Assembly (NCBI GenBank): GCA_937920085.1
Contig: CALETE010000094.1
Location: 62,001 to 126,000 of the forward strand
Origin: an uncultured Alphaproteobacteria bacterium
Lineage (GTDB): Bacteria; Pseudomonadota; Alphaproteobacteria; Caulobacterales; Caulobacteraceae
DNA length: 64,000 nt
Direction of reading: 5' to 3'
Shown here piece after piece: positions 36,269 to 44,754 of this stretch. The notes under the pieces are model-generated. The model saw only the letters and a list, made by a program, of their open reading frames with translations, was not told the DNA's origin and made no database searches. A program made the position numbers and the translations under genes. Every line of letters begins with the position of its first letter. The first letter of the stretch is position 1.

Positions 36269-36925
36269 ATGACCATCACTATAACAGCCTTCAAGACATC
36301 GCCTGACCGCGGCAGAGGTTTGGCCCGTGACACCCGCCTACGCTGGGCTCTCGAAGAGGTTGGTCAGGATTACGAGGTCCGCCTTCTGTCATTCGAAGAC
36401 ATGAAGCGGCCCGGCCATCTGGCCCTTAATCCCTTTGGCCAGATCCCCACCTATCAGGCGGACGGCCTTGCGCTCTTCGAGACTGGGGCAATCATATTTC
36501 ATATTGCCGAACAGGCTTCAGGTTTGCTGCCCCTGGGCAAAGCTGCCCGGGCCCGGGCGATTACCTGGATGTTTGCGGCTCTGAACTCTGTGGAACCACC
36601 TATCTTGGACCTGGAGACAGCCAGACTGTTAGAGCACGACAAGCCTTGGTCTCAAGAGCGAATGCCCATGGTTATCGACCGCGTCCGCACGCGATTGCGG
36701 CCCCTGGCACTGCGTCTTGAAACCACAGACTGGCTAGAAGACCAATTCAGCGCAGGAGACCTGCTTATGGTGTCCGTTTTACAGCGTTTGCGCTCGTCAG
36801 GACTTCTGGATGAGTTTCCCAGCCTTGCCGCCTATGTCGCCCGGGGCGAAGCGCGACCGGCCTATCAGCGGGCCTTTGCCGCACAGTTGGCGGTCTTCAC
36901 GGCGGGTGCCGGGGACCTTACCTAA
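36269..36925 (+). CDS. Glutathione S-transferase family protein
   Basis: The 218-residue protein has the GST layout: a thioredoxin-like N-terminal domain with the cis-proline and substrate loop NPFGQIPTYQADGLALFETGAII, and an all-helical C-terminal domain with SAGDLLMVSVLQRL. The N-terminal SPDRGRGLARD segment lies where catalytic Ser, Cys or Tyr is usually found. Substrate cannot be inferred. Its stop overlaps the convergent divJ gene by 4 bases. Confidence 0.85.
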   Translation: MTITITAFKTSPDRGRGLARDTRLRWALEEVGQDYEVRLLSFEDMKRPGHLALNPFGQIPTYQADGLALFETGAIIFHIAEQASGLLPLGKAARARAITWMFAALNSVEPPILDLETARLLEHDKPWSQERMPMVIDRVRTRLRPLALRLETTDWLEDQFSAGDLLMVSVLQRLRSSGLLDEFPSLAAYVARGEARPAYQRAFAAQLAVFTAGAGDLT

Positions 36926-38553
36926 GCCTTGGCGACAGGGCTCAGCACCACTGGCATGCGCACGGTCACGGTCGTGCCCTCCCCCAGCTGACTTTCCATG
37001 ACCATTTCACCGCCATGCAGCTGAGCAAAGGCCTTGACCAGGGAAAGGCCCAGTCCAGTGCCGCCAACCCTGTGGTCGCTGTCACCCACCTGTTCGTAGG
37101 GTCGGCCAAGTTTTTTAAGGTCAGTCGCACTGATCCCAGGCCCTGTATCTGCGACAATCAACTCAATGTTTGGGCCATCTGCACGCAAGGTCACGGTGAC
37201 GACGCCGCCCCGCGGCGTGAACTTCAACGCATTGGATAGGAGGTTCAAGGCGATCTGTTTGAGGGCGCGGCGATCTGCAGACACTTCGATCGGTTCCCGC
37301 GGCGACAATCCACGCAAGGAGACTTCGGCGCGATCAGCTTGTCCGCGCATTAGGCGCATGACCGCGTTCACAGCCTCCCGAGCATCGAAGTCTTCGCGGT
37401 AGAGTTCATATCGCTCGGCCTCAATCTTGGACATGTCGAGGACGTCATTGATCAATTCGAGCAAATGGCCGCCGGATTCGTGGATCAGCTCCGGATATTC
37501 GGAATAGCGATCTGGTATGGGCCCAAAGAGCCTCTGCCGCATAATGTCTGCAAAGCCCATGATCGCGTTCAAGGGCGTCCGGAGCTCATGGGACATATTC
37601 GCCAGAAAACGCGACTTACCTGCGTTTTGAGACTCGGCGGTCATTCTTGCATCATCCAACGCCGCCTCCCGGGCCATCTGGGGGCGTAGATCTTGGATTG
37701 AGCCGATCAGGCGGCAATGGCCAAAGCGACGCAAGTGCAATTCAGCCCAGGCAGCCGTCCCATCGGTGGGGGAAAACTTGAGGATAGCTTCGCCGTCGGA
37801 ATGGGCTGAGTTGAGGGCATGCTCCAGGGCGGCGTGATATCCAGACCCCGCCAAAACCGAGACGTGGGCGTTCGGCTGTGCCAAGGCGACCAATTCTGGC
37901 GCCCCCTGCCCCCAGCGTCGGCGAATGCGACCGCTGCTGTCGAGTTCCAGGAGAAAGTTAGACTGGGCCTGCAGAACTTCCCGCAGCTCTGCTTCAGCAA
38001 ATTGAGCGCGACGAGCGTCCAACATAACCTGTCGCCGAAGCAAGACGAGGGCAGAGCCAAATCCCATAGTGAGGGTGACCAGGCCGATCGCGCCGAGGGC
38101 CGCAGCGAGTACATGCTCGGGGGGCGACGGCAGGGGAAGTGTAGAGAGCCAGGCAATAGAAATCCCCAGGCTGGCGAGTGTTACGGCCGTGGCAAAGGCA
38201 AGATGGCGGGGCCGACCCATGGCCGCGGCCCCAGCAAGGGGTGCGAGGTGGATGATACCAAGGGGACCACCGACTCCGCCGGTCAGTAAGGTCGCCACAA
38301 GGCTTGCCACCCCCCAAACCGTCAAAAGCACTTCGTCAGTGAATGTCAGACGCGTCCGAGGCAGGAGGAGACCCAGGCCTGCGGGCAAGGCGATAAGGCA
38401 CAAGGCCAGCCCTGCACGGCCGGTGATCGAAATCGGCAACATGAACAGAACGCTTGCACCCAAGGCCACCGCAGCCAGCCAGCACGCATGCCACCAATCC
38501 AGATTGGATGGGCTCTCCTCTGCTCGGTCATTTGGGGCTGGCTTGTGATCCAC
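36922..38553 (-). CDS. divJ: Cell-cycle histidine kinase DivJ
   Basis: The 543-residue protein has about six transmembrane helices in residues 20-175, a PAS-like region (about 190-295), HisKA with His322 in ANMSHELRTPLNAIMGF, and HATPase_c with GTGLGLSLVKAF. The membrane layout and the sequence LIHESGGHLLELINDVLDMS closely match Caulobacter DivJ (597 residues), which sits at the stalked pole and phosphorylates DivK and PleD. Together with pleC in this window, both DivK-directed kinases are encoded within 38 kb. It is monocistronic and convergent with the GST gene. Confidence 0.85.
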   Translation of the reverse strand: MDHKPAPNDRAEESPSNLDWWHACWLAAVALGASVLFMLPISITGRAGLALCLIALPAGLGLLLPRTRLTFTDEVLLTVWGVASLVATLLTGGVGGPLGIIHLAPLAGAAAMGRPRHLAFATAVTLASLGISIAWLSTLPLPSPPEHVLAAALGAIGLVTLTMGFGSALVLLRRQVMLDARRAQFAEAELREVLQAQSNFLLELDSSGRIRRRWGQGAPELVALAQPNAHVSVLAGSGYHAALEHALNSAHSDGEAILKFSPTDGTAAWAELHLRRFGHCRLIGSIQDLRPQMAREAALDDARMTAESQNAGKSRFLANMSHELRTPLNAIMGFADIMRQRLFGPIPDRYSEYPELIHESGGHLLELINDVLDMSKIEAERYELYREDFDAREAVNAVMRLMRGQADRAEVSLRGLSPREPIEVSADRRALKQIALNLLSNALKFTPRGGVVTVTLRADGPNIELIVADTGPGISATDLKKLGRPYEQVGDSDHRVGGTGLGLSLVKAFAQLHGGEMVMESQLGEGTTVTVRMPVVLSPVAKA

Positions 38554-38716
38554 GTCTGTTTGGTTTCTTGATCAACTCTAACGCCAGGAGGCGAAATCAG
38601 ACTCTACGCCGGCATTGCTGCCGGAGCGAGCCTGCTCGCCCATTAGGTGATGTGTGAGCATGAACGCCGGCCTAACCGGTTCCCACGCCCTAAAACATGC
38701 TCTAAGTCGCCTGATT

Positions 38717-39148
38717 ATGAATCCGATGGAACAAGAACTTGCTGCCCTCGCCGAGGAATTTGAACTTCTCGGCGACTGGGAGGAACGCTATCGTTATGTC
38801 ATCGAACTGGGCCGAGATTTGGCACCCCTGACCGATGTCGAGCGCAATGATTCGAATAAGGTTCGAGGATGTGCCAGCCAAGTGTGGTTGGTAACCGAAC
38901 CTCAGTCGAGTGGCGCAATCAATCTGCGCGGTGACTCTGATGCCCACATTGTGCGTGGCTTGATTGCCGTGCTCTTACGCCTCTTGTCCGGAAGATCTGC
39001 AGCCGAAATCCTGGGCTTTGATGCCCAAGCCGCCTTTGGTCGCCTCGGCCTAGCGAGCCACCTTTCGGCGCAAAGGTCTAATGGATTGGCCTCAATGATC
39101 GATCGCATCCGACGCGATGCGACGGCTTTGGGCCAGGCAAAGCCCTAA
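38717..39148 (+). CDS. sufE: Cysteine desulfuration protein SufE
   Basis: From ATG 38717 the product is 143 residues, the normal SufE length. It has LLGDWEERYRYVIELGRDL and the sulfur-accepting cysteine (Cys52) in VRGCASQVWL. SufE relays persulfide sulfur from the cysteine desulfurase SufS to SufB for Fe-S cluster assembly. A longer in-frame start at 38654 would add 21 residues and is less likely. It is convergent with the PAS_5 gene and not next to a suf operon. Confidence 0.93.
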   Translation: MNPMEQELAALAEEFELLGDWEERYRYVIELGRDLAPLTDVERNDSNKVRGCASQVWLVTEPQSSGAINLRGDSDAHIVRGLIAVLLRLLSGRSAAEILGFDAQAAFGRLGLASHLSAQRSNGLASMIDRIRRDATALGQAKP

Positions 39149-39160
39149 GCGACAGCGCCC

Positions 39161-39655
39161 TTAGGCGGCGCGGATTCCGGTGTGTCGTTGGGTCTCTGGC
39201 TTCATGCCCACTACAGCGTCAAAGCCCAGAATCATGTCGACATCGACGCCATTGGACGCCAGAGGCAGCCTTAACCAGAGGATAGATATGTGCGAGGCCG
39301 CACGCCAAGCCATGTTTTGCACGCCCACCGCAGGACGACGGTCCTGGACGATCTTGGTCAGCTCAGATTGCCAGTAGTCTGCTTCTGGCCCGGCATAGAC
39401 GTCACGCAGGGTTCGACCGGTGATCTCCTGGCCGTAGACACTGTACAAACCCGTGCCGGCCAAACGCAGACGGAATTCAAGCGGGTCAGATTTTACATCG
39501 ATCAAACTCAATGTCGGCAGAAGCCTTTTCAGGTCCTCAGGCCGAATATCTGAGCGGCCGGGCAGCTTCGGCCCACGTTTGAGTCCAGCCCAATAGGCGA
39601 ACAACTCTTGGTGCGCTCGTGCTGCCGCCGCAGAAGCCCCGATCTGCGTCGTCAT
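39161..39655 (-). CDS. Single-domain PAS_5 protein, MopJ-like
   Basis: From ATG 39655 the product is 164 residues and consists of one PAS_5 domain: LFAYWAGLKRGPKLPGRSDIRPEDLKRLLP, then FRLRLAGTGLYSVYGQEITGR. There is no transmembrane or output domain. In Caulobacter the single-domain PAS_5 protein MopJ is polarly localised and acts on the DivJ/DivL-DivK network. The location here, between divJ and mucR, fits a cell-cycle role, but PAS_5 paralogs are numerous and orthology is inferred only. Confidence 0.7.
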   Translation of the reverse strand: MTTQIGASAAAARAHQELFAYWAGLKRGPKLPGRSDIRPEDLKRLLPTLSLIDVKSDPLEFRLRLAGTGLYSVYGQEITGRTLRDVYAGPEADYWQSELTKIVQDRRPAVGVQNMAWRAASHISILWLRLPLASNGVDVDMILGFDAVVGMKPETQRHTGIRAA

Positions 39656-39770
39656 AATAAGATTCCTTAACAACCCCTTGGAATCACAACGATTCGCTTA
39701 TCGCCTGATCCGCGAATCGGCGGCAAGACATAAAGTGTTAACAGAGTCATTTTTTCTGGGGCGACCGGGC

Positions 39771-39808
39771 AAAAACGAAAAACGCCCGCCGGTGAAAACC
39801 GACGGGCG
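39771..39808 (-). terminator. Rho-independent terminator of mucR
   Basis: Arms CGCCCGCCGG (39783-39792) and CCGACGGGCG (39799-39808) pair over 10 bases with one mismatch and a 6-base loop. Read on the minus strand the stem is followed by GTTTTTCGTTTTT. It begins 29 bases beyond the mucR stop. Confidence 0.85.
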
Positions 39809-39836
39809 CCTTGATTTCGTTGATATGTTGTCGGGC

Positions 39837-40259
39837 TTACTTGCCGCGCTTGCGGGGTGCCTGACGTCCGCCTTGACCGAGGCCCATCTGCTTGGCGAGG
39901 TCCGAACGTGCCTTGGCATAGTTCGGAGCAACCATGGGGTAATCCTTCGGCAGGTTCCACTTCGCCCGATAGTCTTCTGGGCTCATATTGTACTTCGTAC
40001 GCAAATGGCGCTTCAGAGACTTGAACTTGCGGCCGTCCTCAAGGCAAACCAAGTGGTCAGGCGTAATGGAACGGCGAACTGGGACCGCAGGATCCTTAGG
40101 TGCCGCTTCGGGAACTTCTGCAATTCCGGTAATGCCCGACAGGGCGCGATGGACGCTTTGGATGAGACCGGGCAGTTCAGCGGCGGAAACCGAATTGTTG
40201 CCGACATAGGCTGATACAATGTCAGCCGTCATTTCAATAACTTCTGATTTCTCGTCCAT
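39837..40259 (-). CDS. mucR: MucR/Ros-family transcriptional regulator
   Basis: The 140-residue protein has the MucR layout: an N-terminal oligomerisation region ([20 protein letters not shown]), a central DNA-binding domain [16 protein letters not shown] and the conserved tail [29 protein letters not shown], plus a basic C-terminus. Zinc-type ligand positions Cys72, Asp75 and His85 are present, but where Ros and MucR have the final His the sequence is HLRTKYN, with Lys and Tyr instead. MucR proteins are H-NS-like silencers and, in Caulobacter, brake CtrA-driven genes. It is followed by a strong terminator and preceded by a 270-base AT-rich leader. Confidence 0.93.
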   Translation of the reverse strand: MDEKSEVIEMTADIVSAYVGNNSVSAAELPGLIQSVHRALSGITGIAEVPEAAPKDPAVPVRRSITPDHLVCLEDGRKFKSLKRHLRTKYNMSPEDYRAKWNLPKDYPMVAPNYAKARSDLAKQMGLGQGGRQAPRKRGK

Positions 40260-40528
40260 TACATAGGTTCCGTGAATATGATCATGATATGATTTTTGAC
40301 TGATACATTAAATCAGTTGGATTGGGCTCATATACCCACATCTTGTATGACACAAGCACTGGCCAGAAAAGACGTTAAAATTCACGCTTATTCTAAATTT
40401 CGAAGGCGACGTATCAGAATACCTTCAAGATTCAATCACCGGCTCTACATTGAATTACAACAACCTGAGATTTGAAATTGCAGAATTACGCTCTCGAATG
40501 CTCCGCCGGGGGAGTGCGACAAAACAGC
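40260..40528. promoter_or_regulatory. AT-rich intergenic region upstream of mucR
   Basis: No gene is seen in these 269 bases between mucR (minus) and the 3' end of the DUF2336 gene. The half next to mucR holds two inverted repeats, ACTGAT/ATCAGT at 40299-40304 and 40312-40317 and CTTGT/ACAAG at 40342-40346 and 40352-40356, and many T-A steps. MucR proteins bind AT-rich sites and often repress their own gene, so this is a plausible autoregulatory region. Confidence 0.45.
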
Positions 40529-41758
40529 CTATGCAGAACGGCTGAATTCGTGCTTTAGGGCCAAGAGAGCGGACCGCTGGGCGACAGAATGTTCGTCAGA
40601 CTCAAAGTCTTCACCATCACGGATCGCCCGTATTAAGGCTGGGGTCACGGCTGATGAGAGCGACCAGTTCCAATACTTCAGAACAGTCTGGGCCGGATCT
40701 ACGGCGATCATGTCATAGACTGTTTGTACATAGGCAAACTGTGGATCGGGGCTGCCGTCTGAGGCCGTCTCGGGTCTACGAAGCCCTCTCCACAAAGCGC
40801 GAAGTGCAGGCTTTGGCAGACCCGTCGACTTACAAAGTATGGCCAGAGGTTCGCCACCTGGATCAGAGAATATCTTAGCGCCGGTCATCGGCTTCAGCCC
40901 GGAGAGATAGGATATCTCGTCCACAAGGTCTCGGGTCAGGCCAAATTGTGCCTCTGTGACCGCAGCCTCTAGACTGTCATAGGGGCTCTTCTCAGTGGCG
41001 GCTCGGTTTCTCTGACGACGCTCAATGAATTGTAGGGCCTTGCGGGTCAGGGGATCTTGCCAACCTTCAGAGGCGGCGATCGGAAACACATCCCCTGCGG
41101 CGTCCTGCAAGATCTCACGGGACACAGCAAACCTTTGGAGGATAGTCCGCCTTACCGGTGAATCGGCCCACCAAAACAGCACATAAGCATGGGAGGGTCG
41201 CAATTCAGTGCGGCGTAGCAGGGCATGGGCCAAATCGCCCTCCCCCCGGGTCACGCCAACAATGACCTCAACAGCAGAACTCGACAACCGCGCCGTCTCA
41301 TTGCGCAAAAGGGCTTCCAAAACGGCCGGCTCTTCATATTCAACCAAGACATCTGCAAGGACTTCGCTGACCCCCCGACGGAGGGCGATGAGCCGCCTGT
41401 GGTCCTGGCCGGTGTTTCGTGCGCAATCGATCAGGGCAGAGTCACAAATCGACGCGGATTCGGTCAAAAGGATCTCAGCCACAGCCAGCTGGTCGCGCAA
41501 AAGGACCCGCGCCAGACTTGCGGGGATCTCCGACAGAACCGCCAGGCGCTTTGCCACGCGGCAGCGCTCGGCCAGCTCGGCCTCCCGCAGCATATCCACC
41601 AAGAGGTCCGCGGTGACCGCACGCTCAAAGGCATTGACCCGAGATCCGGGTAGACTGACCACATCAGCAAGACGCTTGAGCAAGGCCAGGCGCGACTTAA
41701 ACACCACCGGCTGCGGCATTTCGCGCTCAAGGGCTTCTGTCACTGCGATATCGCTCAT
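40529..41758 (-). CDS. DUF2336 family protein (paralog of 28450-29550)
   Basis: From ATG 41758 the product is 409 residues, all helical, with DUF2336-type repeats (SSAVEVIVGVTRGEGDLAHA, VRRTILQRFAVSREIL) and no signal peptide. The C-terminal AILCKSTGLPKPALRALWRG and VLKYWNWSL elements align with ALSIVCKASGFDRS and TLRFWRMR in the other DUF2336 gene. Function unknown. It stands alone on the minus strand, 68 bases from the enoyl-CoA hydratase gene. Confidence 0.8.
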   Translation of the reverse strand: MSDIAVTEALEREMPQPVVFKSRLALLKRLADVVSLPGSRVNAFERAVTADLLVDMLREAELAERCRVAKRLAVLSEIPASLARVLLRDQLAVAEILLTESASICDSALIDCARNTGQDHRRLIALRRGVSEVLADVLVEYEEPAVLEALLRNETARLSSSAVEVIVGVTRGEGDLAHALLRRTELRPSHAYVLFWWADSPVRRTILQRFAVSREILQDAAGDVFPIAASEGWQDPLTRKALQFIERRQRNRAATEKSPYDSLEAAVTEAQFGLTRDLVDEISYLSGLKPMTGAKIFSDPGGEPLAILCKSTGLPKPALRALWRGLRRPETASDGSPDPQFAYVQTVYDMIAVDPAQTVLKYWNWSLSSAVTPALIRAIRDGEDFESDEHSVAQRSALLALKHEFSRSA

Positions 41759-41826
41759 GGAACCCAAGGGAACCACAACGCGGTTAACGAACCTTGTTCG
41801 CCGGGCCTGCCGGGATCAAGCCGCGC

Positions 41827-42711
41827 CTAACGGAATTCTGGTGCCTTCCAATGATCCCAGATGTCGGGCAGGTCGGTGGAGACCTTGTCTGGATAGTTGG
41901 CCGGGCGCTTCTCGAGGAAGGACATGACCCCTTCCTTGGCATCAGCCATCCTGCCCCGGGCCTGGATGCCCCGGCTGTCGGCCATGTGGGCCTCGATGGG
42001 GTGGCTAGCACCAGCCATGCGCCAGATCAGCTGCCGGGTCAGGGCAATGGAGACAGGGGCAGTGTTGTCGGCGATTTCCCGAGCCAGGGCCTTGGCGGCG
42101 GGCAGCAAGTCGTCTGGGGCGTGGAGGGACCGGACCAGGCCCTTGTCGAAGGCGTCTTGGGCTGGGAAGACGCGGCCGGTATAGCACCATTCCAGGGCCG
42201 TCTGGACGCCCACGAGCTTGGACAGGAAGTAGGACGAGGCCGCCTCTGGGTTCAGACCACGACGGGCAAAGACCAGGCCGAAACGGGCCTCGGTCGAGGC
42301 CATGCGGATGTCCATGGCCAGTTGCATGGTGACGCCCACACCCACCGCCGGGCCATTCACCGCAGCGATCACCGGCTTCAGGCTCTCGTAAATCCTTAGG
42401 GTCAGCAGACCACCGCCATCCCTTTGCACGCCTTCCTTGGTCCGGGCCGCCTTATCGGCACCGCCGCGGGCGTCATAGTCGAAGGTCTGGCCGCCAGCGG
42501 AAAGATCCGCACCTGCACAAAAACCCCGTCCAGCACCCGTCACGATCACGCAGCGCACCTCGTCAGCAGCATCGGTGAAGTCGAAGGCCGCGATCATGTC
42601 CAACATCATCTGGGTGTTGAAGGCGTTGAGCTTGTCGGGACGGTTCAGGGTCAGGACGGCGATACCGTCTTCCACGTCCAGCTTGATGGTCTCAAAGGTC
42701 GGAGCAGTCAT
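41827..42711 (-). CDS. Enoyl-CoA hydratase/isomerase family protein
   Basis: The 294-residue crotonase-fold protein has NRPDKLNAFNTQM, the oxyanion-hole segments AGRGFCAGADLS and NGPAVGVGVTMQLAMD, and a Glu-containing LVFARRGLNPEAASSYFL. It hydrates or isomerises enoyl-CoA thioesters in fatty-acid or related acyl-CoA breakdown. It diverges from an acyl-CoA synthetase gene with a perfect 27-base palindrome between them, so the two are probably co-regulated. Confidence 0.9.
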   Translation of the reverse strand: MTAPTFETIKLDVEDGIAVLTLNRPDKLNAFNTQMMLDMIAAFDFTDAADEVRCVIVTGAGRGFCAGADLSAGGQTFDYDARGGADKAARTKEGVQRDGGGLLTLRIYESLKPVIAAVNGPAVGVGVTMQLAMDIRMASTEARFGLVFARRGLNPEAASSYFLSKLVGVQTALEWCYTGRVFPAQDAFDKGLVRSLHAPDDLLPAAKALAREIADNTAPVSIALTRQLIWRMAGASHPIEAHMADSRGIQARGRMADAKEGVMSFLEKRPANYPDKVSTDLPDIWDHWKAPEFR

Positions 42712-42751
42712 GGGCAGGTCTCCCTAGCAATGTGATTTTCTTACAAAGGGC

Positions 42752-42778
42752 CTGCTTGACGGACGGTCCGTCAAGCAG
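42752..42778. promoter_or_regulatory. Perfect 27-base palindrome, candidate TetR-family operator
   Basis: Arms CTGCTTGACGGAC (42752-42764) and GTCCGTCAAGCAG (42766-42778) are exact inverse complements around a single G. The site lies between the divergent enoyl-CoA hydratase and acyl-CoA synthetase genes. Each arm includes TTGAC, which reads as a -35 element on either strand, so a bound repressor could block both promoters. No TetR gene is in the window. Confidence 0.7.
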
Positions 42779-42852
42779 CGCATATGGGTTGAAGAAAGAT
42801 AATTTTGGGAGACGGCCCCGCTCCGGCGTGGGCCCAACAGTCAGGAAGAGCC

Positions 42853-44391
42853 ATGCATCCGGCCACACACGCCCTCAGCCACCCCGATCGCGCCGCCTAT
42901 GTCATGGCCGGCTCTGGTGAAACCGTCACCTATGCCCAGCTCAACGACCGCTCCAATCAGGGGGCACAGCTTTTCCGGTCCTTGGGCCTAAAGGTCGGCG
43001 ATGTCATCGCCCTGATGATGGATAACAATGCCCGCTATTTCGAGATTGCCTGGGCGGCACAGAGGTCGGGCCTCTACTTCACCTGTATCTCATCCAAGCT
43101 TAGCGCCGGTGAGATCGAGTACATCATGACCGACTGTGAGGCTAAGGTGCTGATCACCTCGCCCGGCGTCGGCCCCTTGGCCGATGAATTGCCCAAGCTT
43201 CTGCCCAATGTGAAGCTCTACATGGTCGGCGAGGCGCGAGCGCCCTTCGAAAGCTTCGAAGCCGCCCGTGAAAAAATGCCCGCCACCCCGGTCCCCGACC
43301 AGACCGCCGGCACGGACATGCTCTATTCCTCCGGCACCACCGGCCGCCCCAAGGGCATCAAGCACCCCCTGGCCGGTACCGCCATTGATGAGCCCAACAG
43401 CCTGGCCATGATGGCTCAGGGCCTGTTCGGCTTTAAGAACGACAGCGTCTATCTCTCGCCAGCCCCCCTCTATCACGCGGCACCTTTGCGCTGGTGCATG
43501 AGCGTTCATCGTCTAGGTGGCACCGTGGTGGTCATGGAGAAGTTTGATCCCGAGACCGCCCTCCAGCTGATCCAAGAGCACAAGATCGATGTGGGCCAGT
43601 TCGTGCCCACCCACTTTGTGCGCATGCTCAAGCTCGATCCAGCTATCCGCGCCAAGTACGACATCTCCTCCATGCGCAGCGCCGTCCACGCCGCCGCCCC
43701 CTGCCCCATTCCGATCAAGGAACAGATGATTGAATGGTGGGGTCCGGTGATCCAAGAATACTACGCCGGCAGTGAGGGGAACGGCTTCTGCTACATCGGT
43801 CCCCAGGACTGGCTGACCCACAAGGGCTCGGTGGGCCGGGCCATCAATTGCGAGGTCAAGATCTGCGGCGAGGACGGCGAGGCCCTGCCCCCGCGCACCG
43901 AGGGCACGGTCTATTTCTCCGGCGGTGCGCCGCTGGTCTATCACAATGCCCCCGACAAGGTGGCCGAGAACACCAACCGCCACGGCTGGACCACCCTCGG
44001 CGATGTGGGCTGGGTGGATGAGGAGGGCTTCCTCTACCTCACCGACCGCAAGAGCTTCATGATCATTTCCGGCGGGGTGAACATCTATCCGCAGGAACTG
44101 GAAAACCTACTCATCACCCATCCCAAGGTGGCCGACGCTGCCGTGGTGGGCGGCCCGCACGAGGAAATGGGCGAACAGGTGATCGCGGTCATCCAGCCTA
44201 TGGTCTGGGCGGACGCAGGCGATGACCTCAAGGCCGAACTCATGGCCTTCTGCCGCGCCAATCTCAGCCATGTGAAGTCGCCCCGCATCATCGACTTCAT
44301 GGCCGAACTCCCCCGCCACCCGACCGGCAAGCTCTACAAGCGCCTGATCCGCGACGCCTATTGGGGCAAGGAAGGTTCGAAGATCGTTTGA
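42853..44391 (+). CDS. Long/medium-chain acyl-CoA synthetase (AMP-forming)
   Basis: From ATG 42853 (preceded by AGGAAG) the product is 512 residues. It has the AMP-binding P-loop YSSGTTGRPKGIKHP, AGSEGNGFCYIGP, GDVGWVDEEGFLYLTDR and the C-terminal lysine segment PRHPTGKLYKRLIRD. It activates a carboxylic acid to its CoA ester; the closest class is FadD/caiC-like synthetases, but the substrate is not readable from sequence. It pairs with the divergent enoyl-CoA hydratase. A longer start at 42805 would add 16 residues without family character. Confidence 0.9.
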   Translation: MHPATHALSHPDRAAYVMAGSGETVTYAQLNDRSNQGAQLFRSLGLKVGDVIALMMDNNARYFEIAWAAQRSGLYFTCISSKLSAGEIEYIMTDCEAKVLITSPGVGPLADELPKLLPNVKLYMVGEARAPFESFEAAREKMPATPVPDQTAGTDMLYSSGTTGRPKGIKHPLAGTAIDEPNSLAMMAQGLFGFKNDSVYLSPAPLYHAAPLRWCMSVHRLGGTVVVMEKFDPETALQLIQEHKIDVGQFVPTHFVRMLKLDPAIRAKYDISSMRSAVHAAAPCPIPIKEQMIEWWGPVIQEYYAGSEGNGFCYIGPQDWLTHKGSVGRAINCEVKICGEDGEALPPRTEGTVYFSGGAPLVYHNAPDKVAENTNRHGWTTLGDVGWVDEEGFLYLTDRKSFMIISGGVNIYPQELENLLITHPKVADAAVVGGPHEEMGEQVIAVIQPMVWADAGDDLKAELMAFCRANLSHVKSPRIIDFMAELPRHPTGKLYKRLIRDAYWGKEGSKIV

Positions 44392-44407
44392 GTGGCTGGG
44401 CCGAAGC

Positions 44408-44730
44408 GTGAATATAGGCTGGGAAGACTTTCAGAAGATCGCACTCTTCAGCGGAAAAATTGTTCAGATTGACGATTTTCCGGTAGCGCGTCGCCCAGCT
44501 TATCAGCTCCACGCGGACATCGGCGGCGGCGTCATCGAAAAGTCCAGCGCTCACTCGGCACAAAGGAAGAGTTGATCGGAATACAGGGCGTCTGCGTCAC
44601 CAACTGCCCGCCTAAGCATGTTGGGAGATTCATGTCCAAAATTCTGGTGACGGGGTTTTATGACGATAAGGGCCAGGTGATCTTGGCCGTCACGGACAAG
44701 CCAGTGGAGAATGGGCTGAAGCGTGCTTGA
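44408..44730 (+). pseudogene. csaA: Frameshifted CsaA-like tRNA-binding protein
   Basis: From GTG 44408 the first frame reads VNIGWEDFQKIALFSGKIV, then DDFPVARRPAYQL and EKSSAHSA before a stop at 44573-44575. The next frame (from about 44565) continues the same fold with KEELIGIQG, NCPPKHVGRFMSKILVTGFY and DKPVENGLK to TGA 44728-44730. Together they match CsaA (about 110 residues, EMAP-type tRNA-binding fold), and one lost base near the AAA at 44562-44564 explains the shift. Several normally conserved positions are also changed (NFPPKQIGPFMSE becomes NCPPKHVGRFMSK), which suggests real decay rather than a read error. It lies just after the acyl-CoA synthetase gene. Confidence 0.8.
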
Positions 44731-44754
44731 GGGCTCAAACACCTTGCCTAGCTA

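Noticed and set aside
39667..39681. TTAA-N7-TTGG near the PAS_5 gene start as a CtrA box
   Set aside because: Second half-site has two mismatches and the position is only 12 bases before the start codon.
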